Part shown: positions 10,101 through 21,767 of the stretch, piece after piece
Layout: every line of letters begins with the position of its first letter
Position numbering within the stretch: position 1 is the first letter of the stretch
Notes under the pieces: model-generated
What the model was told of the DNA's origin: nothing
What the model saw: only the letters and a program-made list of their open reading frames with translations
Databases searched by the model: none
Made by a program: the position numbers and the translations under genes
Assembly: GCA_949358305.1 (NCBI GenBank)
Contig: OX442315.1
Location: 32,328,427 to 32,392,426, forward strand
DNA: 64,000 bases
Direction of reading: 5' to 3'
Source of the DNA: Strigamia acuminata
Lineage: Eukaryota > Arthropoda > Chilopoda > Geophilomorpha > Linotaeniidae

Positions 10101-13100
10101 ATCCTTTTTGACACCGGCGATGAAATATTAAACGAGTTTTGTGTCAAATAAATCGCGTCGAAATTCACATCAACGCTTTGCAATTTAATTTATTTATCAA
10201 TTTCTTTTTTTAAAAATAAAACAAATCCACGCAATTTCACAGTAAATTATTCGTGCAGCCACCTGGTGGCCGATAACACGGATAAATCTAGATGTTTACG
10301 ACCTTTAAAGAGGCTGCCCAGCTCCAGGTAGCACACAGACATCCCATGGACGTTCTAATTGGACTGATAGGACATCCATTTTAGTCCAAATTTCATCTTA
10401 ATCCAGACTGAAACTTGAGATAATGTAATTACCAAAGGTGCAATGACCAAAAGACATTCAAATGTCCATAACTCGCCCCATTTATCTCATATAAAATAAA
10501 TACATAAATATTTGATTTATTACATCCCAGGTTACCATTATTATTATTACATGTATTATTAATAATGAAACAAATATTTTATTATTATTATTTATTGTCT
10601 CGAGGATATGGTATGTCTGAGACTGTAACAAATTGCAGAAAACAGCCGGGGACATTCTTTTTGTAGGAATGTGGTTTAAACGGAATCCATACTTTCCGTC
10701 CACTACACGTGATGAATGGTACAATTATATGGCTTGGATTTATGGTGGTTGGGTCCACCTGGTATTTTGCATGACAAAACATGTAAAAATCAACACACGG
10801 ACTCTAAATGCCATGTTCAACATGGCAACACATTCAGCTCAAAATTGCATAAATAAAATTTATGAGTAGATTCATACTGAGTTCATATTAAAAACACACA
10901 GATAAAGTATACTCATAAATTATCCTGGGATACCGACCTGATTGGCCGAATGCCAAAATTGAAAAATAGTCCATTAATCAATGCCACCACAATTGGTTTA
11001 GGCTGAGAAAACATTTCGAGAAACAGTTTACTCGTTTTTACTGCTTGTATATTACTATCTGGTTTAGTTGTGGAGTTCTGCATGATTTTGTGCTAGGTTT
11101 TCCACAAAATTTCCACAAAATATAATGAAGCTCAAAAACAATACGTATATTGTAAGTATAAAATCAATAGTTCAAGTTCTTTTTTGTGTGGTTTTAATGA
11201 ACTTAAAGCTCCACGCCTAATTTAGGCCTACATCTATCGTTGACTGCAAAACAAATACACAAAATCTCTCTTTCCCTTTGACCTTACATTATCGACATAC
11301 CTATACTCTGTCTGACCTTAAGAATAGAGAAAACTCCCATTGGTCGAGATCTTTTCACTGGTGTAGTGATACCTAAAAGTAGAACAATACACCAGGTTTT
11401 AATAATACGTCAGGTTTTATTAAACACTTCGTTGTTGTTTTTAATGGAATTCTTTGTGTGAATAGTATGATCGCGATCACACACAAAATCGAACCTTTTA
11501 AATACAACAAACTTTTCATTCAAGAAATTAAGAAAGAAAAATGTCAAAATCAAAATATTCACTATAAAGTTGTAAATTATATTGATGGTTAAATATTTAA
11601 CAACATCCAAATCTTCGCGAATATTTAGAAGATTTATTTTTAATTTTTTCTCCTGCCATCTTCTCTTTTGATCATTACTTTCACACCCTCGCTATTCTAT
11701 CATTTCATCATGCACTTAACTCTCACCACTCCGATTCTTTTTCCTGAATAATTTATAAACGTTGAAAAGGATTTACTGCTCGAGTTTGACAAGATGGCAC
11801 AATGTTCGTTCATCTCATAAACATGTCTCGCATAACCTTTCACCATAAAAATATAAACTTTCAGTATAAATTAAAAACAAACGCAACAAATAACTATAAA
11901 AACGATTCTCATCCTTCTCACCTTTGCATTTATTTTCGTAGTGCCAGGGCGTGGTTGCCGTACACGTCCAAAACTGAACAAATTAAAGTTGATGGCATTT
12001 CGCATTCTACTAAGAGGATGAGTAAAGGTGGATGGTGTTAATATAAAAAAGAGGATCTAAAACGCCACAAGAGGGTTTGTTCATCATACAACAATGTGGA
12101 GGAGCATCTCCTCACGCACGACAGGTGCACGCACGGCACAACCAAAACCAATCAATAATTAAAGCAGACACGAAATTTTATCGTAAATTCCATCGACAAT
12201 AAGTTAGGCTTAAGCAGATTTACCAATCTGTTTGTTCCTAGATCGATATTTTAATATCAGATGCAGCAACATCTCGAGGAAAATAGGTTAATATGTAATA
12301 GGAAGAACTACCGACATTTGGTAGAAGTAAAACCCGGAGCAAAATTGAAGTGGAAATAACAAAACCGAAATATCAAAAAAAAATTGCTAGATGTAGAATA
12401 CAAATTAGGAATTGATTTTTTTTAACAAGATGAAGTTAATAAAGATCAAGCTCTAAGGAGATTAAATTTTAAGATTTAATACTGTAGTCGTTTACAAATG
12501 AATTAAAAATTGTAAATTCAGGTTTAATACAAGTTTATTGTAAACGTGTTTAAAATTCTGGTCCTGGTTTTGCTAAATTTTGCTGCGTTATTACATGGGT
12601 AAACTACTAGAGTTGTTTTGCTCATCGAAGCGAATTCGCCAAGTGTGTGCCCACGCCCAGCATAAACTTTATTATACAATGTGTTTCGTTCACCAAATGT
12701 TCGCAAATTAATATCACCACTGTGATAATGTTCACAGCATCGAACGAAAGAGCTGACACAGCGAAAACATGTAACTAATTAAAGACAAAATATCGAGCCA
12801 TCACGAAAATACTGTGATTGATTATTGTATCATGTCATGTCCTAATATATCAACTTAATTTATTAAACATATTTTTTTTTACAATTTCCCATTTATAATT
12901 CGCAAAAATATATTTTCCTACAAATTATGTGGCAACCTCACAACCTATAATGACGGAAAATCTTACTTTTAGAAAAATGTCGTAAGCTCTTGTTAGATTT
13001 TTAATTAATTTATAATAAAAAAAATAAATTGGGTTGACAAACACATTTTGAGCATTTAAACATCAAGTTTTGCTCATTAAATGAAGTCGGATAACAACTA

Positions 13101-13560
13101 CCGGAATCGAGCCGTGATATTTAATTTATTTTTTAATCGGAAACCAGTTCACAAAATATTTTGTATCTTACTTTTTTTTATTTCAAGTGACTTCATGTAT
13201 TGTTTTACAAATCTTATTACTCAACTTGAAGACACACAGTATCAGTGATCTGTCTGATAAGCATTAAGCCCAGCTGATGCCATCAGCTTGATTGAAATGA
13301 CATTCTGTACTGTAAAGATATAATCATGACCCACTTGTTTCTCAAAAAAAGCACAAACCATTACATTTGACACCGCATTGGAGACACGAGCGTTTGGGTC
13401 CACTGCAGTGTTGACGGTTATGGTCGGAGTAACGATTTCTTTTGGGTACAACTTGTGATGATGTGCGTTTAAAGAAAAATGAAAGCTGTTATTGTAAGAA
13501 GTTCATTTTGACACGTTTATGCAAAGCGCAAACAATTCAATAGTTGATAAACAATAAAGA
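10101..13560. other. Long non-coding stretch with a MITE fragment near 11.34 kb
   Basis: AT-rich. At about 11337-11375 the words CCCATTGGTCGAG and CACTGGTGTAGTG match the terminal part of the TA-flanked MITEs at 21.4, 27.7 and 32.5 kb, so it is a decayed relative. Nothing else is supported. Confidence 0.45.
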
Positions 13561-13603
13561 GCTGTCACGAACGGTTTTGTTTTTTAATTATTTTTTAATT
13601 TTT

Positions 13604-13760
13604 ATTTAACTATTTTGAAAAGAAGACTTGGGAGAGTAATCGTGGAAAGATTCACGACCAAACAGCGGCCGCAAACTATTACATTTTACTAACAAACCCG
13701 AAAATCAATAATTCTGACCCAACATCTAAAAATCAAATTTTTTGGGTCAGAATAAACAGA
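13604..13760 (+). mobile_element. Fragment of a mariner-like element (first transposase codons with a shared stop)
   Basis: Positions 13645-13735 match 26848-26937. In both copies the frame reads (M/V)E(K/R)FTT.QR, continues to FY, then hits a TAA, then QTR.SIILTQH. This looks like the N terminus of a mariner-family transposase ending early. Here the words TTCTGACCCA and TGGGTCAGAA form a hairpin at 13714-13752. It is a dead, short copy. Confidence 0.55.
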
Positions 13761-13908
13761 TATAAATTAAACTTTGTTACTTTTATTCTTTTTGACATAA
13801 AACTTTATAGCAGACAAATTATAAAACCAATTATCAAGAACATTACAATTATAAATTATTTAAAGTCACCATTTCTGATATTTTGGATGGTTTACCGGTA
13901 GTTACAAA

Positions 13909-14907
13909 TCATTTTACTAAATGCAATTGCAAATGATTAGACGGTTTAAATTCCATTTCGTTTGAAACATTCATTTCTTCGAGAGTAATAGGTTCTAATT
14001 TCGATTCAGGTGAAACGTTCGCTTCTTCGTTATTCAACGATTCAAATTTTAACTCGGGTGCAACTTTCGAGTCTGTGTTATCTGACGGTTCTAATTCGAG
14101 TGCAACTAGCGATTCTGCGTTATCTGACGATTTTAACTTCGGTTCGTTTGAAACGTTCGCTTCTTCGTTAACAGACGGTTCTAAGTTCAATTCTTCTGAT
14201 GGTTTCGCTTCTTCGTTATCCGACGATTCTAATTTCAAGTCGCGTGAAACTTTCGATTCTGCGTTATCCAATGATTCTAATTCGGGTGCAACTCCCATTT
14301 CTTCATTGTCAGACGATTTAAATTCCAATTCGAGTGCAACTAACGATTCTGCGTTATCCGACGATTCCAATTCCAATTCGGGTGCAACTAACGATTCTGC
14401 GTTATCCGACGATTCTAATTCGGGTGCAACTAACGATTCCGCGTTATCCGACGATTTAAATTCCAATTCGGGTGCAATTAACGATTCTGCGTTATCCGAC
14501 GATTTTAATTTCGATTCGACTGAAACGTTCGAATCTTCGTTACGAGACGATTCTAATCCAAATTCGTCCGATGGTTTCGCTTCTTCTGGACAATCAGTCT
14601 CCATTGGTGTCTCCATTGAGTCACTATCGTTTCGCTTCGGTTTTGTTACAACCGCTCTATTTTCAAATTCAGATTTCACCAGATTTCGTACATTTTTTAC
14701 ATTTCTCTTGAAGCAATGGTGTATCCAATCCCGTATCCGTCTGTTTTCGAAAAATCCCAATCCTGTCAACTCCTGATTAATTTTTAACAAGACGTACGGG
14801 TCTTTTCCACCTAGGTCGCTCAAATTCCGTACGTTGCTAGCAATCACCTTAGCTAAACCTTCGGGAGAAATTTTCGTCCATCCATTGTGCGAACTTTTAA
14901 CTTTCAT
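13909..14907 (-). CDS. Intronless gene: N-terminal novel domain plus acidic Ser/Asp/Glu repeats (332 aa)
   Basis: Chosen start: the ATG at 14907 (MKVKSSHNGWTKISPEGLAK), because it aligns with the ATG of the related gene at 44130-44423; the frame is open upstream without a further ATG. Residues 1 to about 100 form a basic, probably helical domain containing ELTGLGFFENRRIRDWI and NVRNLVK, matched by ELEELEVIENKRTRKLI and NIRIQFK in the 44.1-kb gene. Residues about 120-310 are some eleven degenerate repeats of 15-20 residues, with core SSDNAESLVAPELE, strongly acidic and presumably disordered. The 3' half looks like tandem expansion at DNA level. A TATA box lies at 15024-15030. I recognise no known family. 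A nuclear or chromatin-type acidic tail is possible but unproven. Confidence 0.7.
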   Translation of the reverse strand: MKVKSSHNGWTKISPEGLAKVIASNVRNLSDLGGKDPYVLLKINQELTGLGFFENRRIRDWIHHCFKRNVKNVRNLVKSEFENRAVVTKPKRNDSDSMETPMETDCPEEAKPSDEFGLESSRNEDSNVSVESKLKSSDNAESLIAPELEFKSSDNAESLVAPELESSDNAESLVAPELELESSDNAESLVALELEFKSSDNEEMGVAPELESLDNAESKVSRDLKLESSDNEEAKPSEELNLEPSVNEEANVSNEPKLKSSDNAESLVALELEPSDNTDSKVAPELKFESLNNEEANVSPESKLEPITLEEMNVSNEMEFKPSNHLQLHLVK

Positions 14908-15023
14908 TATGCGTAAATCTAAATGTAAATCCAAATCTAAATATTCCAAATCAAAGTTCGGCTCGGCGAGTGCAGTAGAGTCGAATGCGAAGTCGAATGA
15001 TTGTCTGAAAGTTTGACTCTTGG

Positions 15024-15030
15024 TTATATA
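15024..15030 (-). promoter_or_regulatory. TATA box for the 13.9-kb gene
   Basis: The minus strand reads TATATAA, about 120 bp upstream of the ATG. An initiator-like AATCATTCG lies about 30 bp downstream (near 14998). Confidence 0.5.
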
Positions 15031-15642
15031 CTACAGTAAATTACAACGTTTGGATTTCGTTATCGTAAATTACGTAGACATAACTCGATTTGACGTACAC
15101 GAATTACGACACACAGATTTCTAATAAAGATATATCGAGTACGTCTATCTGGCGTAATGGTAGAAAAACTAATTATTTTTTCGAGGTACACAAAACGTTT
15201 AAAAACCACAAATGGAATAATTTCGCTAAATCTTTATCAATTTTTAAATATACATATCCCCAGAAAGTTAAAGTGGAATGAACATCTGTCCCTTGTCATG
15301 TAAACTGATCTGATGCAGCAAAATTATCATCACGCAAATATTTGTGAATTTGACAGCCACTTATTTAAACATTACAGTCAATAGAAGTATCTCAAGTCAG
15401 CATTAAACTTTGACTGACTTTAAAGACGTTAAAATAATAATTTTGCTTTTTATTACATGTTTTGTCTTCCAACAAGAATAAAACATTTTCCACGGTTGCA
15501 CGACCACACAGAAACGATTCTAATCACAGACAACAATTCTCCGACCTTGCGGTTATCATTACTATTTATTAGCTTGTGGAACACAGTAACTGCACTTTTG
15601 GTTATAAATCAACTTATATCTTGAATAACAATGCCACGATAC
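15031..15642. other. Non-coding spacer, nothing recognised
   Basis: AT-rich; no supported feature before the Tc1 element. Confidence 0.4.
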
Positions 15643-15644
15643 TA

Positions 15645-17232
15645 AGGTGCGCGCCATAAGTATAGAATAATCAGTTTTTTTGTAATATTTTTTTTTCCGC
15701 TTCATCTGGAATCATACCAATTTTTTTATAGATGTATTTTGTCATTAGAATTCGTTTAAAATTAACACATTTATAATTTTAATGGAAAAATAAATTTGAC
15801 AGTGATTATACACAAAAATGGGGGTGACAAAAGTATAGAATATTTCAAGTTATAACAATTAGGAGTGAATTTACAGCAGTCAAAAGTAATTTAATTACTT
15901 AAATATGTTAAATTGAACTTCCATTTTTAGAAATTACTTTAAAAATTCGACTTGGCATAGAATCAATTAGTTTTTCCCATGTTACTTTTCCAATCTCCTC
16001 CCAACACTCAAATATTGCTTGCTTCAGTTCATGTACGGAAGTAAACTGCCTGCCATGGGCATAAACCATTCTGGCAAGGATGCCCCACATGTTTTCCATT
16101 GGATTTAAATCCGGACTTCTAGCTGGCCATTCCAGAACAGTCATTTTTTTCCACAGGAACCACTCTTTTGTTGACTTTGAGGTGTGTATCGATGCATTGT
16201 CTTGCTGAAACACCCATTTATTGCCACCAATTTTCTGTCCAAATGGCAACAAATGCATGCTCAACACTTCCTGATACTTTCTTGAATCTTGCCGTCCTTC
16301 CATTATTGCAATGTTTGTCTGTCCTTTCCGTCCAAATGCCGCCCAAACCATCACAGATCCACCACCATTCTGCCTACTGTAAAAGCTCCTCTCTTCTTTT
16401 CTTAAATCGTGCCAATAGTTACGCCAACCATCAGGACCATCCAAATTGAATTTTTTTTCATCAGAAAAAACCACATGGTTCCATTCTTTGGTCCAGGACA
16501 TCTTTGTTTTGGCCCAATCAAAGCGTTTCAATTTATGGGCTTCAGTTAGCCATGGTTTTACAGCCATTTTTTGATAATGAAGATGATCACATTTGTTTAG
16601 TCTCCTTTGAATTGTTCGTTTTGACACTATAGCACCTAGATTTGCACGAATTTCACTTGCAGACAACAGCTGAGTCGATGCCAGGCGCAAAATATTCCTG
16701 TCCTCTCGCTGAGTCGTCACTTTTGGTCTTCCCCGTCTTGCTTTCACATTTGGTTTTCGTTTTTGGATTCGGACTTTTGAGATAATTGATTGATTTCTTC
16801 TTAATTTACGTGCAATTTGTTGTTGGGAGAGGCCCAGTGCTTTTAATCGCCATATTTCAGCGATTTCAACAGTGGTTACATGTTTTCCACGAGGCATTGC
16901 TTCAAAACACCAAATCGAAAGTTATACAATTCAAAAACGGCGGTTATTTGATGATGCAATCACTGATTAACCAATGAGACAAAGACAAGTCATGTGATGT
17001 TCATTTTATCCATTTTTTTTCATGAAACCTGAAATATTCTATACTTATGTCACCCCCATTTTTGTGTAAAATTACTGCCAAATTTATTTTTCTATAAAAA
17101 TTATAAATGTGTTAATTTTAAACGAATTCTAATGACAAAATACATTTATAAAAAAATTGGTATGATTCCAGATGAAGCGGAAAAAAAAATATTACAAAAA
17201 AACTGATTATTCTATACTTATGGCGCGCACCT
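15645..17232 (-). mobile_element. Tc1-type DNA transposon, full length, IR/DR class
   Basis: The element is bounded by TA (15643-15644, 17233-17234) and by inverted repeats starting AGGTGCGCGCCATAAG. The repeats extend about 206 bp on each side (to about 15850 and from about 17027) and are almost identical. Each arm carries the word AAGTATAGAATA twice, once near the outer end and once near the inner end (next to GGGGGTGACA), the IR/DR layout known from Sleeping Beauty-like Tc1 elements. Between the arms is one uninterrupted transposase gene. Nothing visible is missing, so it may be a recent or active copy. Confidence 0.93.
15908..16897 (-). CDS. Tc1-type transposase, DD34E, intact (329 aa)
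   Basis: It catalyses cut-and-paste transposition of its own element into TA sites. Residues about 1-55 are a helix-turn-helix (EIAEIWRLKALGLSQQQIA). A GRPK-type AT-hook-like motif sits at residues 56-59, and a second recognition helix region follows to about 110. The catalytic triad is visible: D146 in SDEKKF, D233 in QQDNASIH, and E268 in NPMENMWG, with 34 residues between D233 and E268. The length is normal for Tc1 transposases (about 340 aa). It starts MPRGKHVT, typical of the family, and has no frameshift or stop. It lies entirely between the inverted repeats. Confidence 0.95.
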   Translation of the reverse strand: MPRGKHVTTVEIAEIWRLKALGLSQQQIARKLRRNQSIISKVRIQKRKPNVKARRGRPKVTTQREDRNILRLASTQLLSASEIRANLGAIVSKRTIQRRLNKCDHLHYQKMAVKPWLTEAHKLKRFDWAKTKMSWTKEWNHVVFSDEKKFNLDGPDGWRNYWHDLRKEERSFYSRQNGGGSVMVWAAFGRKGQTNIAIMEGRQDSRKYQEVLSMHLLPFGQKIGGNKWVFQQDNASIHTSKSTKEWFLWKKMTVLEWPARSPDLNPMENMWGILARMVYAHGRQFTSVHELKQAIFECWEEIGKVTWEKLIDSMPSRIFKVISKNGSSI

Positions 17233-17234
17233 TA

Positions 17235-20200
17235 TAAAAGAATTACTACCCTATACAGTTATTGTCCACATCTTTCCTCCCAATGATCTCGAATTAATTG
17301 AATCAATTGAAAATCTATCTATTCTCTTTACTAATAGAAATAAATCCACACCTGCGGTGTTGCGTTTGACTCTTGGACATTTGTCTACACCACCTAAATC
17401 TATTATCAAAACTGCTGTTACAAGGGTTTCCACTTCCAGTAATCCACACCAGATGCTGATGATAACACAACTGGGCATGCTCAGCAAAGAAGCACAAACA
17501 GCAACTTTTATATAATGTTGACGTCGTAGTTTAGGATTGCCACAAGCGGAAGAATTTTTGATGAACTGCGGAGAAGCTTAACTCAAACTTAAGGGGCTGA
17601 AAAATACAAGCGCCGAAGTACATCGAGGCCGGCGGGAAGTTTTGCGAGGGCAAAGGCGAGATGTGAGATCATAAAAGTACAAAAAAATGTCAAGTGCCCA
17701 AACCGCTGCACAATGACAATAGACTGAAATTGATTTTCCATTACGCAAACTTTTTTCACTCCTTTTTCCCTCGTTTTTAATACGTCTATCTATTTTTTTT
17801 ATATCTGCACATGACACAATTTTGAAAACACAGAACAAAATTAGCATAAAGCTGCCTCAGTAGAAAAGTGAAAAAGAAAAAAAAAATTTTTTTTTTTACA
17901 GACTGTTCGTATTTTTTTTTCAAACTTAACTCGCAACATTTAAAGTCATCAACTAGAATAAATGGATGAGGAATAAGTTAAAGTTTTTGACTACATCAAA
18001 GTGAAGTTTCTGATTACTCGACGAGTTTAATTCTACTTCAAAGACACCATTAACTGGGTAATTTCTAAGCTCATGACAAAGGAACAGTTCATCTCCGTGT
18101 AGATGGTAATGGTATCCGCCCTCTTTTGATGTATTTCATCCAAATCGGTGAAAAGTGAAGGCAGCCTAAACCAATTTCATTTTTAAAGTAACTTGCATTA
18201 CTGTGTGGTAAAAGTTAATTTACAAAAACCGGCATTTCTAGTATTTCCAACACGATTCTCGAGAAAAGAAAACTGGGCAAAACGTCAAAATAACACGTTT
18301 TCCTAACAGCTTTATCACAAAATGAGAAAAGTGAAAATGCCTAACTGGCAAAAAATAATACCCACTTAACTCTAATGTTATCAAAATCTCAAATTATATC
18401 GCACGCCATCCGTTAAAAATAAAACCTGATTATGTCAGTATAATAAAAACTAATTCGTGCAATAACCATTCCAATACTCGTAAAATGACTCTCCTTTGCA
18501 ACACTTGATGACACCATCAAACAAGATAGAGAAAGATGTGCAAAATCGGGCCGAGATAACGTTCAAATTTAAATCGCCATTACTAATACACAGAATATAG
18601 AATAAAACAAAATCAGTGACAAAATATTATCACACAAATAAAACACATTCATGACAACCATACTTAACAACGAGGAATTAACAGGTTCCCACAGACCCAC
18701 AAAATCCATTAGGGTTAAAGCAAGTTGAGCTAAACCAACAGGGGGCACTAAGAGACGTGCAACTTACCCCAAGACACGAATAAATGACCAAACGCCACAC
18801 AGAAATGACTTTAAACGAGTCTTTCCTATCCTATTCCATCCAATTACCCGGTATTATTTGTTCAAAAAAGATCCCTAAAAGGTTCTTATATAATAGCAAT
18901 AATTCTATAGAGAATTAAGAGAATTTTTCCTGCACAATAAAGCACAATCTTGGTTTCTTTTCGCTCGCTGAATTGACCGCTGTAATTAATGATAGCACGT
19001 CCATTTAAAGCAAACCATTAACTAGCTTGAAAAGCTATTTTATTCGCAAAGAAAACCGTAACATCCGAGTGATTGGCAAAAAGAGACTTGTATAAACATA
19101 AATCCCTTGTGGGAAGCTGAATCGGAAGGAGAAAAGTAAAAGAATTCTTTGTGGAAGGAGAGAAAAAAAAAAGATAGATGAACAGAGAGAGCAGAAAGAT
19201 GAGAGAAAAGAGCTGAATCTATATTTAGAGGGAACTGAAGGCTAGGGAAAGCCGGGTACAAAATTGCAGCTATTTTTACTTCTATTGATTCAATTTCCAC
19301 GACCAAGATTTTTCACGGTTCGCGGTTTACATCATCGGAACACGATGGAATGTAAAGTGATAATTAGCCGAACTTTTAGAGGGAAAAAATCGCACAATCT
19401 TTAATTAAAACCTTAGAAAATGATTCAGTCAGCATTGTAAAGTGTTGGAATAATACTAATCAATAGAATTGTCGAGTAATTCAAGGTGTATTAACAACTG
19501 ATAGTTGAGTCTTGACGACGCTAATGACTGCATCGTGCGTAATGTAGATAAGAGAATACATTAGAAGATTCCTCTAATGTATTCCAGATTTCATCAGATG
19601 TTAATTTGCTTTTTCTTTTCTTCGATGATTGCTCGGAGAGTCGAAACGTCATCCCCGGCCAATGTTACACACGTGAAACAAAAGTCAAACGTATTATGTC
19701 AATAGATTATGCAAAAACTAGGCACAGTTTAATTTCCGTTTCGATTTATTGTATTTTTGTTTTTCAGAGAAAGATCAAACGAGGTATTCTTTTGAAATGA
19801 ATATTAACATATACATAAGCTTTAACTAAATAGTAGTGTGCTTTCTTTTTCATTCTTCTCGGGAATAGGTTTTAAACGAGATGCAAAATTGCGTTTGCAC
19901 TGTAAATGTAGAATGGAAAATTTGCAAAATCGTAAAAACGCCTTGACGATTTAGGCTTCACTTAAAATAAATGGAATGTATAGGAAAAAAGATCGGATAT
20001 TAAGTAAATAAACAAAAAGAATAACTGTTTCTTCACGTCTAAAACGGACACACTGTACGAATTACATTCTCAAGTATAGAGAAAATGAAAATGAGTTGAA
20101 TAATAATTTTTTTGTTGTGCAAAATAAAATAAACTTAACGGCTTGGAAGTAATAAGTATGAGTATGATCTGAGATAACTGTTATTTATATGACACAAGAA

Positions 20201-20420
20201 CCTGTGGACTAACAGAAATTCCAACACTCAAGAGCACACAAAGCAGCAAACAACTTTGTCCCAAAAGAGGGTTTTAAATTGTCATTATTTTGACACCTTT
20301 TTGGCTTCACATTTAAAAACAAAAGATAAAAGCAGATAAAAACTTCAAAAAGTGATAAATAATACTATTGCCATGAGATCGGACGAGACTGTTTAAGTGC
20401 TTAGTGTTTATAGTTGTAAT
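17235..20420. other. Non-coding stretch with a short perfect inverted repeat at 19554-19584
   Basis: AT-rich. No gene supported. GAATACATTAGA (19554-19565) is mirrored by TCTAATGTATTC (19573-19584) around a 7-base loop. Confidence 0.45.
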
Positions 20421-20424
20421 ATCC

Positions 20425-20830
20425 GGCTACATAATGCTGTGATGCATGAGTCCTATTCTATGCATCTAATCTAATAATTACTATTCTTTGATTTATTTAA
20501 GTTTAATGTGTTATTTTTAAGATTAATATTATAAAGTGTGATATTAGATCCGGATTGTAAATTAATGTTGAAAGGAACACTCATATTGAATCATAATGAA
20601 TCATGAACAATGAACAATGAATATGACTAAGGAACAATAACGGTCAGACGACAAGTGACGGAAAACTGTCACTGTAGACAGGACCGTCTTTACACTTTTC
20701 AGCGCCCAGGGCTAATAAAACTCAGGCGCCCCTTGCCCAGCACTTTTATTAAATTAATGTTAATGTTATTTGAAAAAAACTCTTATAATTTGAGTTGAGT
20801 GAAGAGTTTCCCATGATACACCCGCAATGA
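20425..20830. repeat. Dispersed repeat shared with the mariner-like element at 25.9-27.1 kb
   Basis: Positions about 20441-20660 match about 25878-26088 (GTGATGC.TGAGTC to GGAAAACTGTCA), and about 20745-20825 matches about 26645-26715 (AAATTAATGTTAATGT to GTGATACACCC-like). The copy lacks the terminal inverted repeats. It preserves the uninterrupted sequence at the place where the other copy has a foldback inserted. Confidence 0.7.
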
Positions 20831-20877
20831 CAAAATATTAATTGTACGAATAACAAATAAATGTTACTTATAGCATT

Positions 20878-21240
20878 TCATTGCCACTCCTGAGTAAAAC
20901 TTGTGCAGGTCTTTGAATTGATTAGAACTGTAACTCGCGGCATCATCTCAAGCGTTACACGGGGTTTCACTCCAGTCTCGCCATTAAAGCTAAGCACGGC
21001 ACGGTTTTTGATAGAACTATCCCCCTCCCCGCGGCTATCTTTGCTCTGACCAATATTCAAGACCAATGTCAGGCTGGTGCCACGGCGCATTAACGATTCT
21101 GGATGAAGGCAGTTCCGCCTTTCAACAGGCCATTCCCAGTTCCATCCCCAGAGAAATGAGAAAAATCGCAAACTTTGTCGATCATTCGCTTCTCAGTCTC
21201 CCGCATCATCATGTCTGAATGACCAGACGAGGCTGTAAGC
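20878..21240. other. GC-richer island with a 97-codon minus-strand frame of unknown origin
   Basis: Higher GC than the flanks. The minus frame (21171 to 20878) contains GETGVKPRVTLEMMPRVT and ends EWQ. I do not recognise it as a known gene, rRNA or transposon domain. It may be a captured or degenerate fragment. Confidence 0.25.
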
Positions 21241-21387
21241 CAAATCAAGACTTGTTTTTGTTAGGAAATCATCCATGTCATGTATCATGCATAGTGGAGA
21301 TAGAATACTGAAGCATGTTGTTGTTTATTCAATAAAATGATTGAAGTTGCCATGGTATGCACCGCTGCAACTCCACATTGTTGTATA

Positions 21388-21765
21388 CTCAAAACCACCA
21401 CAACGTTGATGTATTTCCCTATTGGTCGAGCCGTATCACTGGTGTAGTGGCACAAAAAAAAGTAGCTCGTAACACCAGAATTGTATTCTAACTAGGGATA
21501 AACAACCAATAAAAAACAAAACCTTTGTTTACCTGCCAAAAGAAACCAACAAACTATACTTACATTAATTGATTGATTAAAAGGGAAAAAGGTTATTTAG
21601 CAAATAAAATAAACATTTTATTACCAATTAAATAAAATCCATCAATCTAATCACTTTATACTTGAACTCATTGAAAATAAACAGAACTACTTTTCCACGT
21701 AGCAGAACACAGTACACAGTTTGGCGTAAACAGGCTAAATACATCAACGTTGTGGTGGTTTTGAG
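21388..21765. mobile_element. TA-flanked MITE (378 bp)
   Basis: Terminal inverted repeats CTCAAAACCACCACAACGTT and AACGTTGTGGTGGTTTTGAG with TA on both sides (21386-21387, 21766-21767). The interior shares ATTGGTCGAGCC and CACTGGTGTAGTG with the MITEs at 27.7 and 32.5 kb. Non-coding. Confidence 0.85.
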
Positions 21766-21767
21766 TA

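Noticed and set aside
14075-14776. Long plus-strand open frame (233 codons), Ser/Asn/Asp-rich
   Set aside because: It is the antisense of the acidic repeat of the minus-strand gene; repeat DNA keeps several frames open. The minus strand has the TATA box and the relative at 44.1 kb.
20878-21240. rRNA pseudogene
   Set aside because: GC-rich and conserved-looking, but none of the rRNA motifs I know (for example GCCAGCAGCCGCGGTAA) are present.
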